64,000 nucleotides of DNA from Telopea speciosissima (GCF_018873765.1 NC_057925.1:6893568-6957567), one strand, 5' to 3'; positions 11,501 to 22,061 are shown, counted from the stretch's first letter. Notes: generated from the sequence alone by a model not told the origin. Numbers and translations are program-made.

Positions 11501-13105
11501 TAAAGGGAACCGAAGAAAATCCTCACTCATTTCATGGGATAGAATGTGTATGCCAAAATCTTCTGGAGGCTTAGGATTCCGGAAGGCTGAATACCATAAC
11601 AAAGCCCTCCTAACTAAACTGGGTTGGAGATTACTAAATGAACCTTCCTCTCTTTGGGCAAAGGTTTTAAGAGCTAAATACTTTCCCAAATTGTCCTTCT
11701 TTGATCCCAAAACTAGGCTCAAAAAAGGTTCTTGGACCTGGAATAGCATAAGCAGCATCACTCCCGTGTTGGAAAAGATGTTACTCAGGAAAATAGCAGA
11801 TGGAAAATATACATTTTTCGGGATTGATAAATGGATGCCATCCCTTCCAAGTAATCTCTTACACTCCTCCCTAAATCCTATAAGCCCGATGGACCATTTG
11901 ACAAAAGTTGATAAATTTATCTTGGGACCTCGTTGGAACCCGACCCTTCTAACTCAATATTTGTTTGTAGCTTTTTCTTCATGTGCTCAAATGATTAATA
12001 TCTCTCTCAAGAATGACAGTTGGTGGTGTATTAAGGCCAAAAATGGTATCCTAACTACTAAACTTGCTGCTAGAGAGATTAACTCTAATTCTGTGACTAA
12101 TCATCCTGTGCTCGAACCTTAGTGGAATTTCTTTTGGAAACTCACAATCCACCCAAAATTTAAAGTTTTTTTTTCTGGCATTTGCTAAATGCAGGAATTC
12201 CTCTCAAGGTCACTCTTTCAAAATGGCTTCAGATCGACCCTTCCTGTGCTCTATGTGGAAATTGTGTCGAGTCCTCCTGGCATCTGTTTTTATCTTGCGA
12301 TTGGGTTAAACACATTTGGGCGGCTGGACCTCTAGGGCTGAGAACGGAATATCTGATCTTTGCAAGTCTAACAGATTTGTGCCTCGCCTTCTATTGCAAT
12401 CAAAATTTGGATAAACAATCTTTAATATGGTTTTTTAGTGTTTTTATTATTACTTGCTATTTTGTCTAGACTTTACGGAACAAAGTCGTGGCTAGGGTTA
12501 CCACACCCAACCCTATCTGGATTATGAATAATGTGAACAAATGGATTTCAGACTTAAATTTATCCCCCCTATTGTAACTTATAGCCACCAGGAGGCTTGT
12601 TTACCCTCATCTAACTATGTAATACCCACTCTCAACTTTCCTGTTTTAATCTGTGCAGGATACCATATTCCTGGACTAAGTATGGCCGGCTGGTCCTATA
12701 TCATCTTACTAGGAGGCAGTTTGGTGTTTTTTGCTGCAGGATATATAAATACTACCAATAGTATGGAACCTGACTTGTTTAGCATCCGGACAGGTCTTGA
12801 CCATGCCACGTGTATGGGGTTGAAGATACAAGAAGTATGGTGCTGCAACAATCAAATCACCGATGTTCTTCCATCTCCAACGAAACATCCATGGCCCTGG
12901 GATCTTATTAAAGACCTTATATATATCTCCAATAAGGCACCTAATATATATATGTTTTCTCTATAAAAATGACTCATTTTGTATAAATCTAGCTAAGAAT
13001 CTGGCTAAATATGGTCAACTTAAAAACAATGTATATTTCCCTATCTTATAATTAATATATTTCCCTTTGTTTTCATCAAAAAAAAAAAAAAAAAAAAAAA
13101 AAAAA
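8551..13105 (+). mobile_element. L1-type LINE, full ORF2 region but decayed
   Basis: The element reads on the plus strand from a short ORF1-like tail (8551-8775), through an AP-endonuclease (about 9000-9970) with motifs LSWNTHG, FLCETK, GDFNEIL and SDHNPIL. A reverse transcriptase follows (10413-12122), then a zf-RVT region (about 12150-12470), a weak RNase H-like stretch (12541-12966), and a poly-A tail at 13078-13105. The endonuclease part carries an in-frame TAG (9264-9266), a TGA (9609-9611) and a frameshift. The 3' end reads ...gttttcatc before poly-A. It is not autonomous. Confidence 0.88.
10413..12122 (+). CDS. LINE reverse transcriptase (RVT_1) open frame
   Basis: This 569-residue open frame encodes the non-LTR reverse transcriptase domain. 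Visible motifs in order are FRPISLCNVTYKILSK, QAAFILGRQITDN, IDMSKAYDKVEW, GIRQGCPLSPYLF and the catalytic FADD at about residue 215. The thumb and connection region follows (SWKSKFLSFAGQ, PAYLMQC). The frame is open although the endonuclease upstream and the RNase H-like part downstream are broken. In an intact element it would be part of one ORF2 protein for target-primed reverse transcription. Confidence 0.85.
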   Translation: MMALALQFFESGYLPPGLNHTLICLIPKNENASKVGEFRPISLCNVTYKILSKLVANRLKCKLYSFISPFQAAFILGRQITDNIIMAQEIFHFLNHTRGKTGFVAIKIDMSKAYDKVEWNLINSIFKFLGFGEKWGTLIWSLISTTSFSIKLDGSPFDHFQASRGIRQGCPLSPYLFIVAMEVLSRLFLTYRDLNMFQRIKISRTALEISHLLFADDIFIFCRATPDDILTIKAILDLFSDLSRQEINLNKSGIHFSRNVAAINKTSLCSLLGIKEMPKDSIYLGTNLFHCRSKVKELDNIVVRMQRKLSSWKSKFLSFAGQNVLIQSVLASTPAYLMQCFNFPLKVCETIDSLCLNFWLGNTKGNRRKSSLISWDRMCMPKSSGGLGFRKAEYHNKALLTKLGWRLLNEPSSLWAKVLRAKYFPKLSFFDPKTRLKKGSWTWNSISSITPVLEKMLLRKIADGKYTFFGIDKWMPSLPSNLLHSSLNPISPMDHLTKVDKFILGPRWNPTLLTQYLFVAFSSCAQMINISLKNDSWWCIKAKNGILTTKLAAREINSNSVTNHPVLEP

Positions 13106-13292
13106 CCAAACAAACAAAAATCTTATCCTTTATGAAATTTTGGTTTTTGAGTTTTCCATCCACAAGATTTATTATTATTGGGAGTTGCTTTTTAGCTCAT
13201 CATTTCTTATGTGAGAACTTTAGTCTCATATAGGAAGTAAATGAGAAAGAAGAATCAATCATCATAAGGGAGGGCAATAAGGAAACAATATC

Positions 13293-13446
13293 GGATTTGG
13301 GGTCCTCTGTAGCGCGACATAGCGTGTAACACACCATCCAACAGTCTGCAGTGCAACGGCACGTAGCCCAACACAAAGGTGGGTTGTTGGGCTGCATGCC
13401 CATGCGTTGCAGACCGTCGGATGTGCGCTACAGAGGATCCCCACGC
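13293..13446 (+). mobile_element. Hairpin MITE with 9-bp TSD (Mutator-type)
   Basis: The two arms are inverted copies, the left with ggggtcctctgtagcgc and the right, reversed, with ggggatcctctgtagcgc. The 9-bp direct repeat AACAATATC flanks it at 13284-13292 and 13447-13455. A 9-bp TSD points to the Mutator superfamily. No coding capacity. Confidence 0.75.
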
Positions 13447-13797
13447 AACAATATCATTTATTGAGGAAGTAGAAAAGTCATTTCATGCGAATGAGGAAAG
13501 CATAGTTTGAGATCCAGGCAATACGTAACGGTTTTGTTAGTCATCGATCTCGATATCGTAACAGTGGTACAGTACGAACAAGAGGTAAAACAATAAAAAA
13601 ATCTGATATTTTTAAAGAAGATCAGGAACAGATTTGTCAAATACGACTGATCCATGCCGATACCAATATAGTATCATATCGATTTTGTAGGTGACTGGTA
13701 CCAGATCCGATGTCAACTAAAATCACGGATGAAAGGAAGACGGGGAAAGTGTATTCTCGCCTTCCTCGGTGGTCCTTTAAGAAATCTATTCCTTTAT

Positions 13798-15119
13798 GGG
13801 GCAATTACTATCACTACCCTACACTTAGCCTATATTTACTAAAACTACCCTACCTTAAACTTCTTTTTCTAAAACTACCTTGCTTTTAAACTTTTACATC
13901 TCCTTCTACCCTCATGTTTTTAAATGTCCAGATTACCCTTCCTTTTCACCTAGTAACCTGCTAATCTATTTAACCTACCATTCTTCTTCTATTTTTTACT
14001 ATTTTTGTCATTAAAATAGTAAAAAATGAAAGCACCAACCCATTTCTTCTCTCTCATTTTTTACTCCATTCGGTTTTTTTTTCTTCAATTTTTCTATTTA
14101 ATTAATTTTTTATTCAACATTTCCTCCTCATCGTTCTTCTTCGAACAGATCGACCTGATCCTCACCGTGATCCAGTTCTTCTCCTTTGTCTCCGTTGTAG
14201 GTGCATTCCCTTCTCTGAAACCGATCCATCTTTCATGGATTCTCAACTGAAATCGCCAATAAGGCAGAGACAATAGGATGATTGATCTTGTGTCATCTAT
14301 CCCATGACTGCGAGGTTGAGGAGGGATGAAGATGGTCGTATAGAGATCAATTGTACTGGAGAGGGAGGGTTGCCTTCTGCTTCTGCGAATATGAAGAGGG
14401 AGAAGAAGAGTGACGACTCGAGAATCGCGTTGTAGGTTAATTAAAAATAAAAAACACGAAAGGTAAATTGAATAAAAAGAGGAAGAGAGAGAAGAAGTGG
14501 GGTGCTTTGAAGAGAGTCGATCTGTTCCATGGTTTTAGTGCACGGTATAAGAACAAGTATTGGTAACTTGCAAAACCGATAGGATACTGATATGGTATCA
14601 GCTTGAATCCGTTGTATCGGACAAAATTACTCCTGAATCTCTTTAACAATTGAGTTTTCTGACCATTTTACCCCTTGTCCATACCATGCTATCGATACAG
14701 TGTCGGTGACTAGCAAAATCGGTACGTATCGCCCGTATCGGGCAATACAATACCGATACTTAGAACCATGATCTGTTCGAAGAAGAATGATGAGGATGAA
14801 ATGTTGAATTAAAAATTAATTTAATAGAAAAATTGAAGAAAAAAAAACCGAATAGATTAAAAAATGGGAGAGAGAAGAAGCGGGTTGGTGTTTTACTATT
14901 TTAATGACAAAAATAGTACAAAATAGAAGAAGAATGGTATGTTAAATATATTAGCAGGTTACTAGGTGAAAAGGAAGGGCAATTTGGGTATTTAGAAATA
15001 TGAGGGTAGAAGGAGATGTAAAGGTTTAAAAGCAGGGTAGTTTCAGAAAAGAAGTTTAAGGTAGGGTAGTTTTAGTTAATATAGGGTAAGTGTAGGGTAG
15101 TGATAGTAATCGCCCCAGC
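13798..15119 (+). mobile_element. Mutator-like MITE with ~355-bp terminal inverted repeats
   Basis: The left arm (13798 to about 14154) and right arm (to 15119) are near-perfect inverted copies starting GGGGCAATTACTATCACT. The exact 9-bp repeat TTCCTTTAT flanks it at 13789-13797 and 15120-15128, with three extra bases at the right end. Long TIRs plus 9-bp TSD fit a Mutator-like element. The inner right arm is interrupted by a hAT-type MITE (14528-14770). No transposase frame is present. Confidence 0.85.
14528..14770 (+). mobile_element. hAT-type MITE nested in the Mutator-like MITE
   Basis: The ends CATGGTTTTAG and, inverted, CATGGTTCTAAG form terminal inverted repeats. The exact 8-bp repeat ATCTGTTC flanks the element at 14520-14527 and 14771-14778. 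The 243-bp body is rich in 'ggtatcggta'-like words. The opposite arm of the host element provides the uninterrupted sequence, confirming insertion. Confidence 0.85.
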
Positions 15120-15282
15120 TTCCTTTATTAAATGCAAGATCTTATCCATTGACATTTAACCACCAGAGTCGTACGCTGAAGGAAAACTTCCAAGTCTCTA
15201 TTTTGTTTTCAAAATTCAATCATGGAAGTTATTTCTTCACCTACTGCAGTTGGATAGTACTTGGCAGTTGGGACTCAAAAGG

Positions 15283-15454
15283 AATTTTTATCGTATGCTG
15301 TTTCTTGACCAGTGCGGTTCCCTACTGCCTCTCACAAGAGGGTGGACCCCACCCGGGCAGAGTGTTCGGTCAAGTACCCTGGGTGGATCCCACCCCCTTT
15401 TGTGAGAAGCACTAAGGAACCGTACCGATCAGGAACCGTAGACGATAACGATTC
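15283..15454 (+). mobile_element. Hairpin MITE with 10-bp TSD upstream of CYP704 copy A
   Basis: Arms are inverted copies from ttatcgt near each end to the central GGTTCC blocks, with gggtggaccccaccc-like sequence in the loop. The exact 10-bp repeat ACTCAAAAGG lies at 15273-15282 and 15455-15464. The centre resembles that of the MITE at 35132-35323. The element sits about 140 bp upstream of the CYP704 copy A ATG and could affect its promoter. Confidence 0.75.
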
Positions 15455-15652
15455 ACTCAAAAGGGTTATGAAATCGACTAACTTTCTCCTCACTACTAAT
15501 TTGTAGCTCAGAATTAAGAAGCAATTTAAAACTCTCTTATCTTTCCCTTGCTCACAAGCCTTCTGATGATTTTCCTCTATCAGTTACTTTCAGAGATGGA
15601 TTTATTATCTGCCACAGTGGGTGCTTTAATGGTTTCATTTTGCTTTGTTCTC

Positions 15653-16839
15653 AAATTAGTGTGGGATGCTGCCAAGTCGGGAAAGTTCACTGTGAAATCT
15701 ATGTATCATCTCCTTAATAATAGGAAAGCAGCTTCTATGATGGACCGTCCCACTTCCTTTCCAACTGCCAAAGCCTATCCGTTGATGAAGGAGTCTTATT
15801 GGAACCATATTTGGAATGCAATTACTCTCCCTAAAATTAAGCTCTTTCTATGGAAGTGCTGTGCGGATGGGATTGCATCTGGTGTTGGTCTATATTCAAG
15901 GAATATTCCTATTAATCCTTCCTTTCAAAGATGGGCAGATATGGAATCAGTGGGCCATATTTTCCTCAACTGCCCTTTTTTTAAAGCTATTTGGTTCTGC
16001 TCGTCTCTCTCACAAATGATTAATTTCCCTGTCCAAGCAACTATGAGCGACTCATTTAAAGCCTGGGATCCCTTATTTTCTGATGATAAGAAGAAGGCTC
16101 AAGATCTTTTTTCTCAAGCTTCATTCATCATATGGTATATCTGGAGAGCTAGGAATGATATCATATTCAAAAATCGCTCATGGTCGACGGTTGAGGTTAT
16201 TCAAATGGCAGAGAAAGCCTTTATTGAATTCCAGTAGGCTACCAAACCTCCTTCCTCTCCATCTCCTCTCATGGATACTCCTCGCACTTCGGTTCCAAGT
16301 CCTACTCACAAGTGGATTCCCCCCTCGCCTTCTTGGGTTAAATTAAATGTCGATGCTGCTTGGATCAAAGCCTCTAAGAAAGGTGGTCTTGGGAATATTA
16401 TTCGTGATCACACTAGCCTCCCTCTCTCGGCTTATTCAGTTGGTGTTCATTGTGATTCCGCTTTTATTGGAGAAGCTTTAGCCATTCGATGGGGTCTTCT
16501 TCTTGCTATTAAGGGTGGCTTCAACAAGGTCTTGGTGGAATCGAATTGCTACTCCTTAATCAAGCAAATCTCCTCTTCTGATCCTGAGATTGCTATTGAG
16601 AGTATCTATCATGATATTGTTCAGCTTCAGAAGTCTTTTGTTGAATGTTCATTTTCTTTTGTTCCAAGGTCTGCCAATGTAGTGGCTGATTCCTTGGCCA
16701 GGTCGGCCCTTTCGGTTGAGTCTTCGATTGTTTGGCCTCTTACCTCTCCTTGGCTTCTTCGTCTTTGTGAGGCTGAAGCAACTGTTTGTACTGACTCTTT
16801 GGTTCAATGAATTTCACCTTATCCAAAAAAAAAAAAAAA
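15653..16839 (+). mobile_element. 5'-truncated L1 LINE inserted in CYP704 copy A exon 1
   Basis: The insert encodes a zf-RVT region (WNHIWNAITLPKIKLFLWK, about 15800) and an RNase H domain (VKLNVDAAWIK, GEALAIRWGL, VLVESN, SANVVADSLAR; 16271-16810). It ends in poly-A at 16825-16839. P450 exon sequence resumes immediately after the tail, as shown by the undisturbed copy B. The 5' part with endonuclease and reverse transcriptase is missing. A clear TSD is not visible. Its 3' end (caccttatcc before poly-A) differs from the LINE at 8551-13105, so it is another family. Confidence 0.88.
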
Positions 16840-17349
16840 GTTTCTGGGTTCTGCTACTAAGAATCTTCGTGGGTAAGTCACTGAATCACCCTCAATACCC
16901 TCCTGTAATGGGCACCGTCTTCCACCAACTACTCTATTTCAACCGTCTCTACGATTTCCACACCGATGCCGCTCGAAAGCATCGAACCAGCTTCTGTCTC
17001 CTCGCTCCCTCACAGAGTGAGATCTACACTGCAGACCCTCGAAACGTCGAACACATACTCAAAACCAACTTTGACAAATACAACAAAGGACACTACACCC
17101 ATGAAAATTTTGGAGACCTCTTTGGTGATGGTATCTTTAATGTTGAAGGCGATAATTGGCGTCAACAGAGGAAGATTGCAAGCTTCGAGTTCTCTACCAG
17201 AGTCCTCAGGGATTTTAGCTACGCTGTGTTCAGAAGAAAAACTGCCAAATTGGCTGAGACTGTTTCGGGGTTTGCAGCCATTAATAAGACCTTTGACATC
17301 CAAGTAAGTATCCCAATACACCATTGATACTAATTGATTAAATCAAAAT

Positions 17350-17616
17350 TGTTAGAACAAACACAAAGCAAAACACGAACAGAAACACAAGCAGATCAAG
17401 ATGACACAGAGATTTAACGTGGTTCACACACCAATACAATGTGCTACGTCCACGGGCGAAGCTGAATATGTTTCACTATATAACGGAAGAAAGTTACAAT
17501 GCGAAGATCCCTCAAACACCCAAAACTTCAAATCTCATCCATTGGGTTGGGTCGAACCAGAAAATAGAGTGGGTCAATCTTCAAAACGGATACAAGATTT
17601 CGAGACACACATAACA
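17350..17616 (+). repeat. Solo LTR in intron 1 of CYP704 copy A
   Basis: The 267-bp segment starts TGTTAG and ends TAACA (inverted ends) and carries 'gatttaacgtggttcacac' and 'ctacgtccacggg', motifs common in plant TRIM/SMART-type LTRs. Flanks are AAAAT and GAAAT, a 4/5 match for a 5-bp TSD. The intron is about 260 bp longer than in copy B. Confidence 0.65.
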
Positions 17617-19601
17617 GAAATGTTGTTGAAAATGTATGGGGTTTTTTCTTTTGTAGGACTTGTTAATGAGATGCTCTCTGGATTCCATATTCAAAGTTGG
17701 GTTTGGGGTGGATTTGAATTGCTTGGAGGGTTCAAGCAAAGAGGGGAGAACATTCATCAAGGCTTTCGATGATTCAAATCGATTTATAATGTGGCGCTAT
17801 GCCGATCCCTTTTGGAAGCTGAAGAGGATTCTTAATTTGGGATCCGAAGGTGCTCTTAAGAAGAATGTAAAGATCATGAATAATTTTGTGTTTGGAGTAA
17901 TAAGCAACAAGAGGAAACAGATGTTTGAGCAACAAAACGAGGTGAGTGTATATCAATTACAGTAGGATCTTCTTCTTCTTTTCTTGCTATTGAATGGTTG
18001 AACATTGTTTGTTGAATTCAAGAACGATAAGGAGGACATACTTTCAAGGTTTCTGGTGGAGAGCAAGAAAGATCCACAGAGAATGACCGATCGGTATCTC
18101 AGGGACATAATTCTGAAGTTCATGATCGTTGGCAAAGATACTACTACAGGCACACTCTCCTGGTTCTTGTACCTCCTCTGCAAGAACCCTCTGATACAAG
18201 AAAAAGTTGCAGAAGAAGTAAGAGAAGTCATCAATTGTAAGGAGAACGAAACTAACATCGATGCTTTCGTGGAGTGTTTAACTGATGCAGCATTAGATAA
18301 GATGCATTATCTCCATGCGACCCTAACAGAGACTTTGAGGCTATACCCTGCTGTCCCCATGGTGACTTGCTAACCTCTGAGAGTTAATGAATTGAAATTG
18401 ATTTAGTGTTCTACTAATTGGGCAAAAATGACAGGATGGGAGGTGTGCAGAAACAGATGATGTTCTCCCTGATGGTTTCAAAGTGAAGAAAGGGGATGAT
18501 GTGTATTACATGGCTTATGCCATGGGCAGGATGACTTACATACGGGGAGAGGATGCCGAGGATTTTCGACCGGAGAGATGGCTCGACAATGGAGTATTCC
18601 GATTCGATTCACCATTCAAATTTGTGTCATTTCATGTTAGTAACCTATGCTCAAACAATCAGTCCATCATGATACATGTATTCAAATTCAATTCCCCTCC
18701 TAAATTCTACTAGGCATGATCACATTGCACAAAGCCAGAAAACAATCAGTTCCTTCTTTGGAGACTTTGTTGCTTCATTCCAATTTTGTAATTGGAATGG
18801 CTGCAAACCTTGATTAACCATTATAATACTCTGTTCCTCCCAACTCTGAACCAAAATAAGCCATGCTGGGCAAGGTTCAAGCTTAGTTTGTTTCAAAATT
18901 TATCAATGTCTGCCCTAATGATCATTTTCAAGCAGATCCCATCACCTCTATCCTCACATAGTGTTACAGCATCCTTCCCCCTACCCCACCAGCACAAACA
19001 TACACAGAGGTTTTGTTTCCCATAACCTGGATAGGTCTAAGCAGCCAATTAGGCATTAAAGATGGCTTCTTACAATCCCTCATATTTGATGCACCTTGCC
19101 CAACATTGCAACATGTTCGATGATAAGTACTAAGCAAGAATTTAACATATTCATTTGTTTCATTGATTTACAGGCCAGCCCTCGAATCTGTTTGGGGAAG
19201 GAATTCGCTTACCGGCAGATGAAGATATTTGCCATGGTCCTTCTTCGCTTCTTTCGGTTCAGATTAGCAGATGAAACGAAACAAGTAACATACAAAACCA
19301 TGCTCACACTCCACATCGATGGTGGCCTCCATCTTAGTGCAATTCCTAGAGTTTTCTTTGACAAATTCTGAACAATGAAGAACCATTGTGCATAAGGAAT
19401 AATTTGTACAAATAAGCCAGCCTAGCTATGTTATATGTAAATAGGCAAGGCTAAAACCCAAGGTAAATTTCACTTGAAAGAGCTCTGGATATGTATAACC
19501 TCCTACTTGGTTTCAAAGATAGGTCTTTAACATTGCAGGCTTATAAGAAGCTTGCAAGCATAGTTTACCCAAGCCCAATCTTGACGGCTTCAATGCATGT
19601 A

Positions 19602-19752
19602 ATATATAATTGTGTGGTGTGCTGCCCCTGCCCCTAGACATTGTGGCATGCGAAATAGCCACCGCACCATTGGAGTTTTCCGCCTTTCCATGGCGGTCCA
19701 GCGGTCATTTCACATAATTGTGTCTAGGTGTACGGGCAGTGCACCGCACATG
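19602..19752 (+). repeat. Hairpin (MITE-like) repeat, ends not fixed
   Basis: Left sequence containing ggtgtgctgcccctgcccc and right sequence gggcagtgcaccgcac are inverted relatives, with CCTAGACA on the left arm and TGTCTAGG on the right. The stretch looks like a MITE of about 150 bp, but I cannot find a convincing TSD. Confidence 0.4.
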
Positions 19753-19797
19753 CAAGGTAGCGATCTTCTCCCTTTTTAGTTCAAATATGTGAAAATA

Positions 19798-19962
19798 GGG
19801 AAAAGGCTGGGTATGCTAACGGTAGACTGTATGCTAGGACCCTGTGAGTCTATCTCTCTCTTCCTCCCTTTGAGGGTTAAGGGAGTCATTTCAAAGGGTG
19901 GAAGAGAAAGATAGACACATAGGGTGCTAGCATACTGTTTACCACTAGCCTATCTCTCTCCC
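19798..19962 (+). mobile_element. Hairpin MITE with 9-bp TSD
   Basis: The arms 'gtagactgtatgctagga' and the inverted 'gtaaacagtatgctagca' pair, and each continues into a 'gtctatctctctcttcc'-like stretch. The exact repeat GTGAAAATA flanks it at 19789-19797 and 19963-19971. The TSD length fits the Mutator superfamily. Confidence 0.7.
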
Positions 19963-20251
19963 GTGAAAATATGTGTTTTTTACTTTTGTCCAAAGATGAC
20001 TTTAGCAGAAAGGAATGGGAAAATCGATAACAAGTTGTTTGTATCCTACATCGGTTACAACTAGGAAAACGTGTATATTTTAAGTAATGGAAGGATTGGG
20101 TGTGCTACTAGCTTTCGGTGAGCTAGCGTCATACACCAACCACTGGAGGGTAAGTTCTTTTCCAAATTGAAGAATATGTTCAGTATAAAAAATATGATTA
20201 ACACTCTATGGTACCAAGGATGGTGACACCAATAATAATCCTTTAAAGAAA

Positions 20252-21100
20252 GGGAAAATTACTATCACTCCCCTAAACTTAGTCTATATTTACTAAAACT
20301 TCACACTAACTCTTGTCTCGTCCTTGTAGACAACTGGACTCTTGTAAAAGGTTTTCTATCTCTCTCTCTCTCTTGTGAAAGGTAATATCTCTCTTAGTCT
20401 TCTTGATCGTTATAGGTTTCTCTATTTTCTATCACCAGAGGTCTCTCTTACTCTTCTTAATCGATATAGGTTTCTCTGTTTTCTACCACCACAAGTTTCT
20501 ATTTTCTGGGACTCTTCCCCTATTTTTATATTCAGATTGATCATTATAGGTTGCTTCATGTAATTTATCAGTCACTGGCACTGTTATCGAAAATGGGGTA
20601 TCATAAGAAAATTGCACAAGTAAACATAGATGAATACTTGGAGACTAGGTTAGATCAGACGAATGAGAAGGAATTTGAAGCAGAGGTTCAGATATTGGGA
20701 ATAATTACTTCTTGTTTATGAATACTTGGAGAATAGGAGCTTGGACTGATGGCTCCACAGGAAGAATGGAGGATTGACAATGTCTGGTTCAGTCCATCAC
20801 GTTGTGTTGGATTGACATACAAGGTTGCAAATAGCTGGGTGGACGCAAGGGTGGTGGCGGGTCAGGGTGCGCTGCAAAGAGGGCTACCAGAGGAGAGGGG
20901 TGGGGTAGGGAGAATGAGGTAGGGAAGAGGAGTGATGGGGATGGCAAGTTAGGGGTGATGGGTTTACCTAGAGAGGGGTAATCTAGGCATTGAAAAATAT
21001 GAGGGGAAAAAGAGATGCAAAAGCATCAGAAAATAAATTTAAGGTAGGAGAATTTTAGTTAGTGTAAGGTAAAAATGTAGGTGAGAGATAGTAATTGCCC
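20252..21100 (+). mobile_element. Second, diverged Mutator-like MITE
   Basis: The left end GGGAAAATTACTATCACT and the right end, inverted GGGCAATTACTATCTCT, match the TIR start of the element at 13798-15119. Adjoining 'atttactaaaact' and 'taaatttaaggtagg' words match its arms as well. The inverted arms are much shorter (about 60 bp) and the interior differs. No clear TSD is seen. Confidence 0.6.
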
Positions 21101-21153
21101 GTGGAGCAGGGTTATGTTTTTTTGGTACAAATAGGTGAAAGAACAGTAGTTTA

Positions 21154-21833
21154 GGATCTGTTTGTTTGGCGAAGAAAAATGGTGACGAAAAAAAGTGGAA
21201 AAAGTAAAAAAAGGTGAGAAATTTTTTACTTATTTACTACAAACTACCACAAATGGGATTCTTAGGTTGGATCGGTGGGAAATTTTCAGACAAACTCATT
21301 TAATGTATTTATTCTTGTCTGGTGAAGTAGCACCCATGGTTTGAGGTATCGGATCGGATCGGTCGATTTTGGTCGGGTCGGATCAGTATTGGCCGAGATC
21401 GATCCCCGATACCAATCTGATCCAGCTATATGGAAAGGGGTAAAAATGTAAAAATGAGTTTTTTTTTTTTTAATAAAAAAACAGGGACAAAAGTGTCATA
21501 TTTCCCAGAGTTTGGGCGATCCCAATCCAATTCAACCGATACCAAGATTACGAATCATGGTAGCACCCCTTGTTTTTTCACCTCATTCACTTTCAAAATC
21601 CCACCAAATCTTATTCATGAAAAAATTACTTTTGAGTCTCTCTCTTCTCAATCTATTTCTTTTTTTTCTCATGGTGTTTCACTTCATGTTCATTTCCTCT
21701 CTTCCTTTAAATCCCATCCTACTACAAAATGTATATTCCATTACTTTATTTCTTTAGCAATTCAACCTCAAAACATGTACGATCTACCCTCACATGTTTT
21801 TCACTCGTTTTTATCCATCAAACAATTGAGGCC
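21154..21833 (+). mobile_element. Tourist-like (PIF/Harbinger) MITE, TTA TSD
   Basis: Ends GGATCTGTTTGTTTGG and, inverted, GGCCTCAATTGTTTGATGG are imperfect TIRs, flanked by TTA on both sides (21151-21153 and 21834-21836). The 3-bp TTA target is the Harbinger signature. A hAT-type MITE (21335-21559) is nested inside. Confidence 0.55.
21335..21559 (+). mobile_element. hAT-type MITE nested in the Tourist-like MITE
   Basis: The ends are CATGGTTTGAGGTATCGG and, inverted, CATGATTCGTAATC...GGTATCGG. The exact 8-bp repeat GTAGCACC lies at 21327-21334 and 21560-21567. It belongs with the MITE at 14528-14770: same terminal CATGGTT and 'ggtatcgg'-rich body. Confidence 0.8.
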
Positions 21834-22061
21834 TTAAGACTCTTCCTTTACTCAAAGACACATGACATGTGTTATGAGATAAGAATTCTTATAAAAAAAA
21901 AATCCTACTGATTGAGAAATGACGCAAGTCATGTCAAAAACATACTGTATCCTCATTGTACGTGAAGATTCTTATTGTTCCATGGTAATTCTTTCTTTTT
22001 TTAATCGTTATTAAGCCACACAAGGAGGAGAGAGAGGGGAATACATTGGGCCGGAAAAACG

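Larger units (their letters stand above)
15596..19371 (+). pseudogene. CYP704 (family): CYP704-family cytochrome P450, copy A, exon 1 split by a LINE
   Basis: Five exons align with the intact copy B: exon 1 15596-15652 plus 16836-17303, exon 2 17657-17941, exon 3 18023-18361, exon 4 18435-18635, exon 5 19174-19371; introns have GT-AG ends. Family hallmarks are the I-helix VGKDTTTGTLSW, the ExxR motif ETLRLYP, the PERW motif and the heme loop FVSFHASPRICLG, where the usual Gly is Ser. CYP704 enzymes are known as ER-bound fatty-acid omega-hydroxylases. After the N-terminal anchor, a 1.2 kb LINE interrupts exon 1, so a normal protein is unlikely. Apart from that the exons are open, suggesting recent inactivation. 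Confidence 0.88.
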
